DNA from: Bradyrhizobium amphicarpaeae
GTDB lineage: Bacteria; Pseudomonadota; Alphaproteobacteria; Rhizobiales; Xanthobacteraceae
DNA: 64,000 bases
Assembly: GCF_002266435.3 (NCBI RefSeq)
Contig: NZ_CP029426.2
Span: forward strand, 4,494,001-4,558,000
Reading direction: 5' to 3'
The notes under the pieces are model-generated. The model saw only the letters and a program-made list of their open reading frames with translations, was not told where the DNA came from and did not search any database. The number at the start of each line of letters is the position of its first letter. Position 1 is the stretch's first letter. The position numbers and the translations under genes were made by a program. Shown here piece by piece: positions 8,713 to 17,387 of this stretch.

Positions 8713-9759
8713 TCACTTCTGCATGAACGACGCCCAGCGCTTCTCGGCGGCTTCGCCGGCTGGCGAGGACCACCATGCGTAGGACATCAGCGCCTGCTTG
8801 GCTGCATTTGCCGGCTCGCTCGGCAATTGCGCGGCACGCTCGGGCTTGATCACGCTGGTCTCGAACGCCTTGGGGTTGCCCGGGCCGTAGTCGATGTGGA
8901 GCGGCAGGTTGGCCTGGTGCACCGGATCGACGGCCTCGTTGAGGAATTTCACCGCGGTGTCGAGGTTCGGCGCGCCCTTGAGGATGCAGAGCGACGTGCT
9001 CTGCAAGATGCCCTGGTTGTAGGTGAAGGACACCTTCGCGCCCTCCTTGGCGACGGCGCTGACGCGGCCGTTCCAGGCCATCTCCATGTCGACCTCGCCG
9101 TCATTGAGCAGTTGCGCCGATTGCGCGCCCGAGGTCCACCACACCGTAATATTGGGCTTGATCTCCTCGAGCTTCTTGAAGGCGCGGTCGACGTCGAGCG
9201 GATACAGCTTGTCCGGCGCGACACCGTCGGCCATCAGCGCCGCCTCCAGCGTCGCGATCGGATGGTTGCGCAGCGCGCGGCGGCCGGGGAATTTCTTGAC
9301 GTCCCAGAAATCGACCCAGCTGTTCGGCGCGTCCTTCGGGAACGTCTTCTGGCTGTAGGCCAGCACGCTCGAATAGAACTCGTACGAAACTGAATACGGG
9401 CTGCGGTAGGCCTCGGGCATCGCCGCTGCGTTGGGGATCTTCGAGAAGTCGAGCTTCTCGATCAGCCCCTGCTCGCCGCCGCGCAGGCAATAGCCGGTGG
9501 GGGTGTCGACGACGTCCCAGATCGGCTTGCCGCTACCGACCTGGGTCTTGATCGCGGGCCAGGCGTCAGGAATGGAATCCTGGTTGATGGTGATGCCGAG
9601 CTTCTTGGCGGAGGGATCGAGGATCGCCACCGTCTGCGCCTGCTGATAGGCGCCGCCTTGCGAGACAAAGGTGATCTGCTCGGCGGCAGTGGCCGCGCCG
9701 GTCAATCCGATTGCCCCCAGCAATGTGCAGCCAAGTCCAAAACCCTGTTTCATCTTCAT
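8713..9759 (-). CDS. ABC transporter substrate-binding protein (PotD/F-like)
   Basis: A 348-aa periplasmic binding protein with a signal peptide ending near ATAA. ITFVSQGGAYQQAQTVAIL is a typical first strand-loop of the polyamine/iron-type family, and EVDMEMAWNGRVSAVAKEG is the usual hinge-side segment. ATG at 9759 has GGAGG 5 nt upstream, which excludes the in-frame start 13 codons earlier. It lies between the oxidase gene and the permeases. An amine, amino acid or related small cation is likely as ligand, but not proven. Confidence 0.93.
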   Translation of the reverse strand: MKMKQGFGLGCTLLGAIGLTGAATAAEQITFVSQGGAYQQAQTVAILDPSAKKLGITINQDSIPDAWPAIKTQVGSGKPIWDVVDTPTGYCLRGGEQGLIEKLDFSKIPNAAAMPEAYRSPYSVSYEFYSSVLAYSQKTFPKDAPNSWVDFWDVKKFPGRRALRNHPIATLEAALMADGVAPDKLYPLDVDRAFKKLEEIKPNITVWWTSGAQSAQLLNDGEVDMEMAWNGRVSAVAKEGAKVSFTYNQGILQSTSLCILKGAPNLDTAVKFLNEAVDPVHQANLPLHIDYGPGNPKAFETSVIKPERAAQLPSEPANAAKQALMSYAWWSSPAGEAAEKRWASFMQK

Positions 9760-9781
9760 TCTCGCCTCCTCCAAAGTGATC

Positions 9782-11089
9782 TCACCGACCGATCGCATCG
9801 AGAAACTGGTACCAGCCGGCGACCATGCGCACGGCGGGCTCGCGCAGTGGATAGAACGGAATGGTCTTCATGCGGCTGACGTCGAGCAGTCCGACGTCGG
9901 GCGTCTCGCCGCGCACGAAGGCCGCGAGATAGCGCCCCATCAGGCTCGACATCGCGACACCGGCGCCGTTGTAGCCCATCGAGACGAGGGTGCGGTCGTC
10001 GATCCGGCCGATATGTGGAACCGAGTCCAGCGTCATGCCGACGAGGCCCGACCATTTGTAGGCGAGCGCGACATCGGCCAGATCAGGGAAGATGCCGACC
10101 ATCGCCTTGCGCAACGCGTCGAACGCGGCTTGCGAATCCTGCTTGCCGAAGGCGCCGCGACCGCCGAAAATCACGCGATTATCGACCATGCGAAACCAGC
10201 GCATCATGCGCTTTGTCTCGGTGTAGGTGCGCCCGGTCGGCATCAGCCTGCCCGCGAGATTGCGCGGCAGCTGTTCGGTCGCAACCATGGCGCTGCGGAA
10301 CGGGATCAGCGTGCGCTGCATGTCCGCGGTCGCACCGGTCAGATCGGAATAGGAGTTGGTGGCGATGACCGCCTGCTTGGCGCGCACCGCACCTTGTGGC
10401 GTCTCAGCGACGATGACGCCGCCATCGCGCCGGAGCTTCACGACCGGCGAGCCCTGGAAGATCGGCACGCCGCGGCGCGCGACGCCGTCGGCGAGGCCGC
10501 GCAGATAATTCAGCGGATGGATGCCGCCGGAGCCGGGATTGAGCACGCCGCCGACGAAGATGTCGGAGCCGGTCTCGTCGCGCACCTGCCCCTTGTCGAG
10601 GACAATGGCTGCGGTCGAGCCCATCTCGCGCGTCATCCAATTGGCTTCTTCGATCGCGGCGCGGAGCGTCGTCTCGTTGTGCGCGGCCTTGACCTGGCCG
10701 GTGCGTGTCAGGTTTGCGCTGGCGATGCCATATTCGCCGACCAGCTCCTCGACCATGTCGGTCGATTCATGCGCGATCTCGTACATGCGCTTGGCCGTGG
10801 CGCGGCCATGGGCGGCGTCGATTTCGCGGAACGAGAGGCGGAATTTTGCGGTGATCACACCGCCATTGCGCCCGCTCGCGCCCCAGCCGGGACGGTTGGC
10901 CTCGAGCACAACGGGCGACAGCCCGCTCTTGGCGATGTGGTGCGCGGCCGACAGGCCGGTATAGCCCGCCCCGATGATCACGACGTCCGCCTGCTGCTCG
11001 CCGGACAGCACCGGAAACGCGCGCGCTGGCTCCGCCGTGGCTTCCCACAGCGAGTTCGCCGACGGCAGCGCGCTCCAGTCCCGTGTCAT
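9782..11089 (-). CDS. FAD-dependent amine/amino-acid oxidoreductase (DAO family, PuuB-like)
   Basis: A 435-aa flavoprotein. VVIIGAGYTGLSAAHHIAKS is the dinucleotide-binding GxGxxG motif near residue 40, followed by a conserved E (VLEANRPGWGASGRNGG). The C-terminal GYNGAGVAMSSLMGR is the second FAD contact. Length and motifs match gamma-glutamylputrescine oxidase and related DAO enzymes. It lies within the polyamine-type ABC operon, so it probably oxidises the imported amine or amino acid. A GTG at 11101 is an alternative start. Confidence 0.9.
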   Translation of the reverse strand: MTRDWSALPSANSLWEATAEPARAFPVLSGEQQADVVIIGAGYTGLSAAHHIAKSGLSPVVLEANRPGWGASGRNGGVITAKFRLSFREIDAAHGRATAKRMYEIAHESTDMVEELVGEYGIASANLTRTGQVKAAHNETTLRAAIEEANWMTREMGSTAAIVLDKGQVRDETGSDIFVGGVLNPGSGGIHPLNYLRGLADGVARRGVPIFQGSPVVKLRRDGGVIVAETPQGAVRAKQAVIATNSYSDLTGATADMQRTLIPFRSAMVATEQLPRNLAGRLMPTGRTYTETKRMMRWFRMVDNRVIFGGRGAFGKQDSQAAFDALRKAMVGIFPDLADVALAYKWSGLVGMTLDSVPHIGRIDDRTLVSMGYNGAGVAMSSLMGRYLAAFVRGETPDVGLLDVSRMKTIPFYPLREPAVRMVAGWYQFLDAIGR

Positions 11090-11104
11090 GCCCGCACTCA
11101 CGAA

Positions 11105-11821
11105 TTACGCCGCGGGTCCGATGGCCGCGTCGGCCAGCGCTTTCAGCGTCGGGAAATGGAAGTCCGGCTTGGTCAGCGTCTCCACCGCCGGCGTGCCGCC
11201 GAAACCGGCGACGCCCTGGCGGCGCTCGATCCAGCACACCTTGTAGCCGAGCTTCCGCGCGATCCCGATGTCGTGGTACTGGCTCTGCGCGACGTGCAGG
11301 ATGTCGGATTGCTTGTAGCCGAAGGCTGACTGGCGGCCCTTGTTGTAGGCGAAGAACTCCGGGTTCGGCTTGGCCACACCGGTATCGTCGGCGCAGACGG
11401 TGTCGTCGAAGGGATTGCCGAGCGCGTGCGCGTATGCGGACAGCGCGACGCGGTCGGCATTGGTCATCGCGACCAGGCGGAATTTCGTGCGCAGGCGCTT
11501 GAGCGCCTCGGCCGAATCCGCGAACGGCCCCCAGCGCAGCACCGAGAGCTGGAAAGTGTCGCAGGACGCGTCGTCGGAAGGCAATCCGAGTTCCTTGGCG
11601 AGATGACGATAGACGTGGAACATCGCCTCGCTGGAGCGTTCGTAATGCATGTCGCGGCCGAGCTTGTAGGGCTCGAAGATCTGCTCGTCGCTGAGCTCGG
11701 CCGGCGTCTTGCCGGAGATCTTGCGCACCGCTGCGAGCACGCCGGCCTCGAAATCGATCAAGGTGCCGACGACGTCGAAGGTGAGGACCTTGAAATTGCT
11801 GAACGCGGCTTGGGTCGACAT
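11105..11821 (-). CDS. HAD-superfamily hydrolase, haloacid dehalogenase type II-like
   Basis: A 238-aa HAD protein. The nucleophile is D16 in LTFDVVGTLIDF; as in L-2-haloacid dehalogenases there is no second Asp two residues on. Motif II is MTNAD, and the downstream CADDTGVAKPNPEFF and HVAQSQYHDIGIARKLG complete the site. It lies between the ATPase and oxidase genes, which suggests a role in processing the imported substrate rather than housekeeping. Dehalogenase or phosphatase activity cannot be decided here. Confidence 0.88.
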   Translation of the reverse strand: MSTQAAFSNFKVLTFDVVGTLIDFEAGVLAAVRKISGKTPAELSDEQIFEPYKLGRDMHYERSSEAMFHVYRHLAKELGLPSDDASCDTFQLSVLRWGPFADSAEALKRLRTKFRLVAMTNADRVALSAYAHALGNPFDDTVCADDTGVAKPNPEFFAYNKGRQSAFGYKQSDILHVAQSQYHDIGIARKLGYKVCWIERRQGVAGFGGTPAVETLTKPDFHFPTLKALADAAIGPAA

Positions 11822-11857
11822 ATCAGTTTCTTCTCTCAGGTTGAACAAGGCTTGAAT

Positions 11858-12967
11858 TCAGTCCTTGACCCTCGGCACGACGATGGTGTCCTCGGGGTGA
11901 AGGGTCACGGTGAGACTGCCGCCGAGCGGCGGGATGCGGCTGTAGGCCTGGTGGTAGGCAGGTTGGCGCAGGCTGAGCGTGACGCCATCGGCAAGCGCCA
12001 GGAAGATGCGCAGGCTCTCGCCCTGGTAGACGATGTCGGCCACCGTCCCCGTCAGCCGGTTGCAGGCGGCATCCTGCGCACCGTCGTCGATCAGCAGTTT
12101 TTCGCTGTGCACGGCGAGCATCAGCGCGTCGCCCCCCGGAATGGCGCGGGCGCTGCGCAGCAGCGCGTTGCCGAGCGCGACGCTGGAGGCATCGACGCGG
12201 CGTACCGGCAGCATGGTCGCTTCGCCAATGAAGCTCGCGACGAATGAGTCGGCGGGATGGTCGTGCAGCCGCTCGGGCTCGTCGATCTGGATCAGCCGAC
12301 CGTCCTTCATCACCGCGACACGGTCGCTCATGGTCAGCGCCTCGCGCTGGTCGTGGGTGACGTAGATGATGGTGGCACCGATCCGCCGGTGCAGCGCGCG
12401 CAGCTCGATCTGCATGGATTCGCGGAGCTGCTTGTCGAGTGCCGAGAGCGGCTCGTCCATCAGGATCAGCCGTGGCTCGAAGATCATGGCGCGCGCGAGC
12501 GCGACGCGCTGGCGCTGGCCGCCGGAGAGCTCCGCGATGCCGCGCTCCTCGTAACCGGCAAGGCCGACCATCGCGAGCGCCGCACGAACCTTGTCGGCCC
12601 AGCTTGCTTTCGGCAGGCGACGTGCACGCAAGGGAAACGCGACGTTCTCGCCGACGCTCATATGCGGGAACAGTGCGTAGTTCTGGAAGACGACGCCGAT
12701 GTCGCGCTTGTGTGGGGGCATGTAGGTGACGTCACGGCCGCCGAACAGGATCGTGCCTGACGATGGCAGGATGAAGCCGCCGAGAATTCCGAGCAGTGTG
12801 GTCTTGCCGGACCCGGAAGGGCCGAGCAGCGAGACGAACTCGCCGGCGCTGACATTAAGAGAGACGTCGTCGAGAGCGCGAACGGCGCCGTACGCCTTGC
12901 TCGCGGACCTGATCTCGACGCTTTCCGCTCGTTTGTCCAACGATCGACCTCGCCCATGTCCCTGCAA
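11858..12967 (-). CDS. ABC transporter ATP-binding protein (PotA-like)
   Basis: A protein of up to 369 aa with Walker A LLGPSGSGKTT, signature LSGGQRQRVALARA, Walker B LILMDEPLSALD and the H-loop VTHDQ. A C-terminal TOBE-type domain follows from about residue 250, as in spermidine/putrescine importers. The start is uncertain: TTG codons at 12967 and 12940 each have GAGG 7-8 nt upstream. It is the first gene of the operon and diverges from the LysR-type regulator. Confidence 0.93.
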   Translation of the reverse strand: MQGHGRGRSLDKRAESVEIRSASKAYGAVRALDDVSLNVSAGEFVSLLGPSGSGKTTLLGILGGFILPSSGTILFGGRDVTYMPPHKRDIGVVFQNYALFPHMSVGENVAFPLRARRLPKASWADKVRAALAMVGLAGYEERGIAELSGGQRQRVALARAMIFEPRLILMDEPLSALDKQLRESMQIELRALHRRIGATIIYVTHDQREALTMSDRVAVMKDGRLIQIDEPERLHDHPADSFVASFIGEATMLPVRRVDASSVALGNALLRSARAIPGGDALMLAVHSEKLLIDDGAQDAACNRLTGTVADIVYQGESLRIFLALADGVTLSLRQPAYHQAYSRIPPLGGSLTVTLHPEDTIVVPRVKD

Positions 12968-13100
12968 CGGCGTGCCTCACTGCGCGCCATAAGCCTGCTT
13001 TATAGACAGCATTCCGGAGCATTCGCGGGTGCAGCGTGCGCCGCACCAAATTGTCTCCCGAACACCCTTTCTTTGGGCTGTGTCGCCAATGACACCAGAC

Positions 13101-13124
13101 TTGGCAAAACTCGGCAATTGCCAA
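13101..13124. promoter_or_regulatory. Candidate LysR operator in the divergent promoter
   Basis: In the 185-bp gap between the ABC operon and the LysR gene, TTGGCA (13101-13106) and TGCCAA (13119-13124) form an inverted repeat. A perfect 10-bp palindrome GGCAATTGCC lies inside at 13113-13122. It is 29 bp before the LysR start, where autoregulatory sites often lie. Assigned by position and symmetry only. Confidence 0.45.
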
Positions 13125-13152
13125 ATTCTCACCACGCTCATAACATGACGTT

Positions 13153-14091
13153 ATGCCCGAGCTGCGCCGGATGCTGCCCTCAAGTAACGCCCTGTTCGTC
13201 TTCGACGCGGCTGCGCGCAATGGCAGCTTCACGGCGGCTGCCGCCGAACTCAACGTCACGCAGCCGGCGGTGAGCCGGATGCTGGGACAATTCGAGGAGC
13301 ATCTCGGCGTCCGCCTGTTCGATCGCAAGGCCGGCCGCGCAGTGCTCACCGAGGAAGGCGAGCTGCTCTATCGCCGCGTGCTCGAAGGCTTTCGCAACAT
13401 CGAGAGCGGCCTCGTCGAGATCGAGCGGCGCCGCAAGGGCACCGAGACCGTAACGCTCTCGGTCTCCTCTGCCTTCACCACGCACTGGCTGATGCCGCGC
13501 ATCGACAAGCTCCAGAAACAGTTTCCCCAGGTCGATCTGCGCTTCCAGCTGATCTCCGGCGCATTGCGCGGGCCGGTGGAGAATGTCGATCTCGGCATGC
13601 GCTTCCGCGATCGCGACGAGCCGTCGTCCGGCGGCACGCTGGTGATGAAGGAAGTGATGCTGCCGATGTGCAGCCCGACCTATCTCGGCGCGACCGATCC
13701 CACCGAGGGCAACACCATCATCCGCCTCGCCGAGACGCCGGACGACTGGGCCACGAATTACGCGTCACTGCTGACCGGACGTCGCGGTGCGGCCAAGGGG
13801 CTCAGCTTCACCGATTATGCCGTTGTGATGCAGGCCGCCCTGCTCGGCCAGGGCATCGCGCTCGGCTGGCTGACGGTCGCCTCGCATTGGCTCCTGACGG
13901 GCGCGCTGGTGCCGGCCTCCGATACACTCACCACCACGCGCCGTCTCTGCGAGTTCCTGCCGCCACGCAACCGGCCCATGCGGCCCATTGCCGCCGAGAT
14001 CCGGGACTGGATCATCGGGCAAATGCGGAACGAGCTCGCTGCGATCGATCGGCAATATCCGCGACTTGGATTGATGCCTGCGTGCTACTGA
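13153..14091 (+). CDS. LysR-family transcriptional regulator (GcvA-like)
   Basis: A 312-aa LysR regulator. The winged HTH spans about residues 11-68 (ARNGSFTAAAAELNVTQPAV, then SRMLGQFEEHLGVRLF). The effector domain follows. The pattern resembles GcvA-type members, which often control amino-acid or amine uptake. It diverges from the ABC/oxidase operon and probably regulates it and itself through the palindrome in the shared promoter. The Shine-Dalgarno is weak, but the start gives the expected N-terminus. Confidence 0.9.
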   Translation: MPELRRMLPSSNALFVFDAAARNGSFTAAAAELNVTQPAVSRMLGQFEEHLGVRLFDRKAGRAVLTEEGELLYRRVLEGFRNIESGLVEIERRRKGTETVTLSVSSAFTTHWLMPRIDKLQKQFPQVDLRFQLISGALRGPVENVDLGMRFRDRDEPSSGGTLVMKEVMLPMCSPTYLGATDPTEGNTIIRLAETPDDWATNYASLLTGRRGAAKGLSFTDYAVVMQAALLGQGIALGWLTVASHWLLTGALVPASDTLTTTRRLCEFLPPRNRPMRPIAAEIRDWIIGQMRNELAAIDRQYPRLGLMPACY

Positions 14092-14159
14092 GGGCAAAGC
14101 AAGGTGCGCAAATGAAACGCACCAAGCGTCCTGCAAACATGCGAAGGAAATTGAGCGTT

Positions 14160-14364
14160 TGTCAGAACGGGAAAACGCGAGCTGTCGGAATTGAACGAGC
14201 TCGGTGCGATAAGTTATTGAAATCGTTGGAGCGGGTGAAGGGAATCGAACCCTCGTATTCAGCTTGGAAGTCTCGAAAAGCTGTAATGTTTTCAGCGGCC
14301 GTTCTGACATTTTCGGCAGTTTTGGCCCATTGAGAGCGTTACAGAATTTCTTGCTGTCAGAATG
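14160..14364. repeat. Repeated decamer TGTCAGAAYG at the left island end
   Basis: Three copies lie near the left attachment repeat: 14160-14169 (plus), 14300-14309 (minus) and 14355-14364 (plus). Two more occur at the right end (20459, 20471). Their clustering around both ends suggests recombinase arm-type sites. The first copy lies outside the repeated core. The rest of the 435-bp gap 14092-14526 holds the attachment repeat and no credible gene. Confidence 0.5.
14227..14270 (-). other. Left attachment repeat: 3' half of tRNA-Gly(UCC)
   Basis: These 44 nt are identical, and in the same orientation, to 20515-20558. They reproduce the tRNA-Gly from the anticodon loop to the CCA end; the 5' half is missing, so this copy cannot be a tRNA. 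Weak similarity continues about 20 nt outward. This is the expected trace of site-specific integration at the 3' end of a tRNA gene, and it marks the left edge of the island. Confidence 0.85.
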
Positions 14365-14526
14365 GCGGCAATGCCCCTGTGGCGTATCGACATGCGGTAG
14401 GTTTTGGAGGCCTTGTCTGCGATCCACGGACGCACGGCGGGTGTTGGTCGATGCCAAGCGTGCCTCGATCAGGACGGACTTAATCCCCCGATCAATTCAT
14501 CAATGCAGCCCGGCTAAGGAGGCGGG

Positions 14527-15180
14527 TCAGCCGCGGGACCGTCCGGACCGGGAGCGTGCCGTGCCTCGGTAGAGCGTGGCTAGACAATCGTCGATCAGCA
14601 CGTCGACGTCCACTGCCAGGATCTTCAGACGACCGGTCCTGTACATGAGCAGCAGGCCGAACATCCAGGACGCCCCGGCGACTGCCACCTCATTTTTTTT
14701 GGATGCGTCGACCAGACCGTCGGCCTCGAGCGCGTCCGCGACCGCAGCATAGACCCGCTTCAGACGGACGTTGAGTTCGCGGTTCAGGTCCTTGCCGACA
14801 CCTGCGGGCTTGGCACCGCCGTACAGGTAGAACCCGAGATCGTACTCCGCGGGCCTCTCGCGGAAATACTCGAACCAAGCGCGCAAGGCGGCGTCACATT
14901 TCCGACCCACCCGGGCTGCTGCGGCCGCCTGCTCGACGGCTTCGGCCATGCTCGTCAGGGATTCACGCAGGATGTCGGCGTAGACCTCCTCCTTGCTTGC
15001 GTATTGGGCGTAGATCGCACCGGTCGTGTAGCCCGCCGCTTTGGCGATCTCCCGCACCGATGTTTTGTGCAGGCCAACTTCGACGAAAACGCGTTTGGCG
15101 GCCTCGCGGATCAGTTCGCGCTTGAAAGCGCTCACGGCGGCTTTGCGCTGTTCGATTTTCGGATCGGAAGCTTCCGCCAT
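14527..15180 (-). CDS. TetR-family transcriptional regulator
   Basis: A 217-aa TetR protein. The HTH (VREIAKAAGYTTGAIYAQY) lies at about residues 35-55, and the C-terminal helical ligand domain follows. Start ATG at 15180 is preferred; an ATG at 15207 or GTG at 15219 would extend it by 9-13 residues. It is the leftmost gene of the tRNA-Gly island and diverges from the AraC gene. It may repress the neighbouring acyl-CoA genes, as TetR members often do when sensing acyl-CoA. Confidence 0.88.
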   Translation of the reverse strand: MAEASDPKIEQRKAAVSAFKRELIREAAKRVFVEVGLHKTSVREIAKAAGYTTGAIYAQYASKEEVYADILRESLTSMAEAVEQAAAAARVGRKCDAALRAWFEYFRERPAEYDLGFYLYGGAKPAGVGKDLNRELNVRLKRVYAAVADALEADGLVDASKKNEVAVAGASWMFGLLLMYRTGRLKILAVDVDVLIDDCLATLYRGTARSRSGRSRG

Positions 15181-15356
15181 CGATAGTTTTCCGTTTCGCG
15201 AGGCCATGGCGGGCGGCACTCATGTCCGACCTCCGCGCCATTGTCGCCGCTCAAGTGCCGGACCGGGCGGTGCGCAGAGACGTTTGCTATCGAAATATAA
15301 CAGTGTTACTTAAATGACGTCAAGGAAGCCGCCCCCGGCATCACTGGAGCTCGACT

Positions 15357-16232
15357 TTGTCAGCGAAAGACCTACATCCGCGAGCGAGGACGGCCTGGAG
15401 CGCCGAAGATAACGAGCAGGTTTTCGCCCTCGCCTCGTTCTACGCCGAGTTCGCGCCGCGAGACGATCAAGCCGACTGCGTCGACTCGATCTACATCCTG
15501 AAGGACCGGGGACGGCTGACCGAAAGCCGCATGTCGTTCGCTTCCCCGCTCAAGGAGCTCACCTTCGTATTTCGGGAGGACGGTCCAGGCGGCAGAGTAG
15601 TTTTCAGCGAGCCCAGCCTCGATCACCGAAGAAAAGGCAGAGCGTTCGTAGGCTGGATCGTGGGCGTCAAGTTCAAGCCGAATTGGTCCGGTTCACCGAG
15701 CGTCGACGATCCGGCGATCGTCGCCTGTCGCGATGCGCTCGCGCGCCTCGTCCGGGAGGGTCCATCGTGCTTCGACATCCTCGACACCATGGATCGGACC
15801 CTGCTCGCACTTTCGCGGCAACCAAGGCACGGATCGATTGCGGGCGGCGCCCCCCTGGATACGCCGCACGGCCGCGTCAGGGACCTGGCGCACCGCGTAG
15901 GCAGATCGGTCCGGACGCTGCAAAGGCGAGTGAGAACATCGACGGGCTGCCCGCCGAAGCGTTTTCTCGCCATGCAGCGGTTCCGCCGATCGGTCTACGA
16001 AATCGCGGCGGGAGGCGACGATCTGTCGGCGATCGCCTCCGATCTCGGATTCTCCGACCAGGCTCATCTGACCAGAGAATTTCGGCGACACGCCGGCGTC
16101 ACTCCCGGCGCGTTCCGGCAGGCCTGGTGCAGGCCCCGCGCGCAGGCTGTCCGATTTCTTCAAGACGCCGGCCGATCCACGCGCCTAATGATGGCGGTGT
16201 GGCCACTTGAGACCACGACCGAAGCCGGTTGA
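15357..16232 (+). CDS. AraC-family transcriptional regulator
   Basis: A 291-aa protein with an unassigned N-terminal half and a C-terminal double HTH from about residue 175. The first helix pair is RVRDLAHRVGRSVRTLQRRV; the second is LSAIASDLGFSDQAHLTREF, followed by the family signature AGVTPGAFR. The start is TTG at 15357 with GGAG 7 nt upstream. It sits inside the island between TetR and the catabolic genes, so it is the likely activator of them. Confidence 0.87.
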   Translation: MSAKDLHPRARTAWSAEDNEQVFALASFYAEFAPRDDQADCVDSIYILKDRGRLTESRMSFASPLKELTFVFREDGPGGRVVFSEPSLDHRRKGRAFVGWIVGVKFKPNWSGSPSVDDPAIVACRDALARLVREGPSCFDILDTMDRTLLALSRQPRHGSIAGGAPLDTPHGRVRDLAHRVGRSVRTLQRRVRTSTGCPPKRFLAMQRFRRSVYEIAAGGDDLSAIASDLGFSDQAHLTREFRRHAGVTPGAFRQAWCRPRAQAVRFLQDAGRSTRLMMAVWPLETTTEAG

Positions 16233-16302
16233 GCAGGTCCGCCTTTCGCGCTGACCGGTCGTAGGCCTCGACCTCGACACCGTCAGACGCGAGCTCCTTA
16301 GA

Positions 16303-16488
16303 ATGATCATCGACGCCTGGATGCAGCACCCGAACGCCGCATGGATCGGGAATCCGAGGTTCGATCGTTGCGGCGCTGAAGACCAGCAAGACGGGCGGAC
16401 GAGCGCATCGCCAGCCTCCACCTCGGCGTCGACGCCCGTTCGTCATTCCCCGACCGACGACGCGCGTCGCCAGTTCAAGGTGGCCTGA
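16303..16488 (+). pseudogene. Amidohydrolase N-terminal remnant
   Basis: The reading frame opens MIIDAWMQHPNAAWIGNPRF, very like the first 20 residues of amidohydrolase-2 (ACMSD-type) enzymes. The remaining 40 residues are low-complexity Ser/Thr/Ala sequence without similarity. The family needs about 290-380 residues, so only the start survives. It fills the 294-bp gap before the enoyl-CoA hydratase gene and suggests that a metabolic gene was lost from the island by deletion. Confidence 0.5.
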
Positions 16489-16526
16489 TCTTCCGCAACC
16501 CGAGACCCCGAACCGAAGGATGACCG

Positions 16527-17324
16527 ATGCCCTGGATCATTGAACGCAAGCACCCCCACGTAGCCGTGGTGACGATGAACACCAACAAGGTCAACGCGCA
16601 GAATCCGGCCTTCTTCGCCGAGCTCCACGCGGCGTTCGATCGTCTGGAATCCGAGTTCGCCGATTGCGCCGTCGTGCTGACCGGATCGGGCGCGGTGTTC
16701 ACGGCGGGCCTCGACTTCGATCATCATTTTCCGATGTTCGCACGCCGGTCGATCAAGGAGATCGATGCCTGGTTTGACGCATACCGCGCGACGAACCTGC
16801 GCCTCTTCACGTATCCGAGGCCCACCGTGGCGGCGATCAACGGCCACGCCTACGCCGGCGGGTTCATCACCGCGATCGATTGCGATCACCGGATCGCCAG
16901 CGAAGGCCCGCTGCAGTTTGCGTTGAACGAGGTGCCAATTGGAATTCCGATGCCGGCCGTCTACTGCGAGATCATCAAGCATGCCATCGGTCCGCGATCG
17001 GCGTTCGAGATGACGCTGTTCGGTCAAATCTACGATCTCGCCGCCGCCAAGCGTCTCGGCGTCGTCCAGCAGACGGTCGCGCCGGAAAAGCTGCTGGAGA
17101 CAGCCGTCGCCTGGGCGGCGCTGGTGCCGCCAGATTGCCATGCGGCGTACGCCTTCTCGAAGCGTGCGCTTCAGGCGACCACGATGGCCGCCATCGATGC
17201 CGCGGCCCGCCTCGACAAGGACCTGCTGTCGCGTGGCATGTCGGATCTCGGAAGCATCCGCGCCCACACGCGACGCTACAAGGAATTGAAGGGCAAGGAC
17301 GTGACCTGGCCCTTGCCCGCCTAG
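16527..17324 (+). CDS. Enoyl-CoA hydratase/isomerase family protein
   Basis: A 265-aa crotonase-fold enzyme. The oxyanion-hole segments are visible: GAVFTAGLDFD near residue 65 and INGHAYAGGF near residue 105. The second catalytic region has LQFALNEVPIGIPMP; the two Glu of classical hydratases are not both obvious, so isomerase or other crotonase chemistry is possible. It precedes the acyl-CoA ligase gene by 63 bp on the same strand, consistent with one CoA-dependent degradation route. Confidence 0.88.
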   Translation: MPWIIERKHPHVAVVTMNTNKVNAQNPAFFAELHAAFDRLESEFADCAVVLTGSGAVFTAGLDFDHHFPMFARRSIKEIDAWFDAYRATNLRLFTYPRPTVAAINGHAYAGGFITAIDCDHRIASEGPLQFALNEVPIGIPMPAVYCEIIKHAIGPRSAFEMTLFGQIYDLAAAKRLGVVQQTVAPEKLLETAVAWAALVPPDCHAAYAFSKRALQATTMAAIDAAARLDKDLLSRGMSDLGSIRAHTRRYKELKGKDVTWPLPA

Positions 17325-17387
17325 GCGCCATCCGAAGGAGGACGTGAAGTAGAGGCCATCGAAAAGAACGAAAAACAGGAGGGACTG

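Noticed and set aside
7813-9393. 526-codon plus-strand frame across the permease and binding-protein genes
   Set aside because: Antisense shadow of well-supported genes; His/Gln/Arg-rich low-complexity product.
14227-14270. A second tRNA-Gly gene
   Set aside because: Only the 3' half is present; there is no acceptor 5' strand or D-arm.
14271-14526. Integrase remnant next to the left attachment repeat
   Set aside because: Reading both strands gave no recombinase motif such as the R-HxxR-Y pattern.
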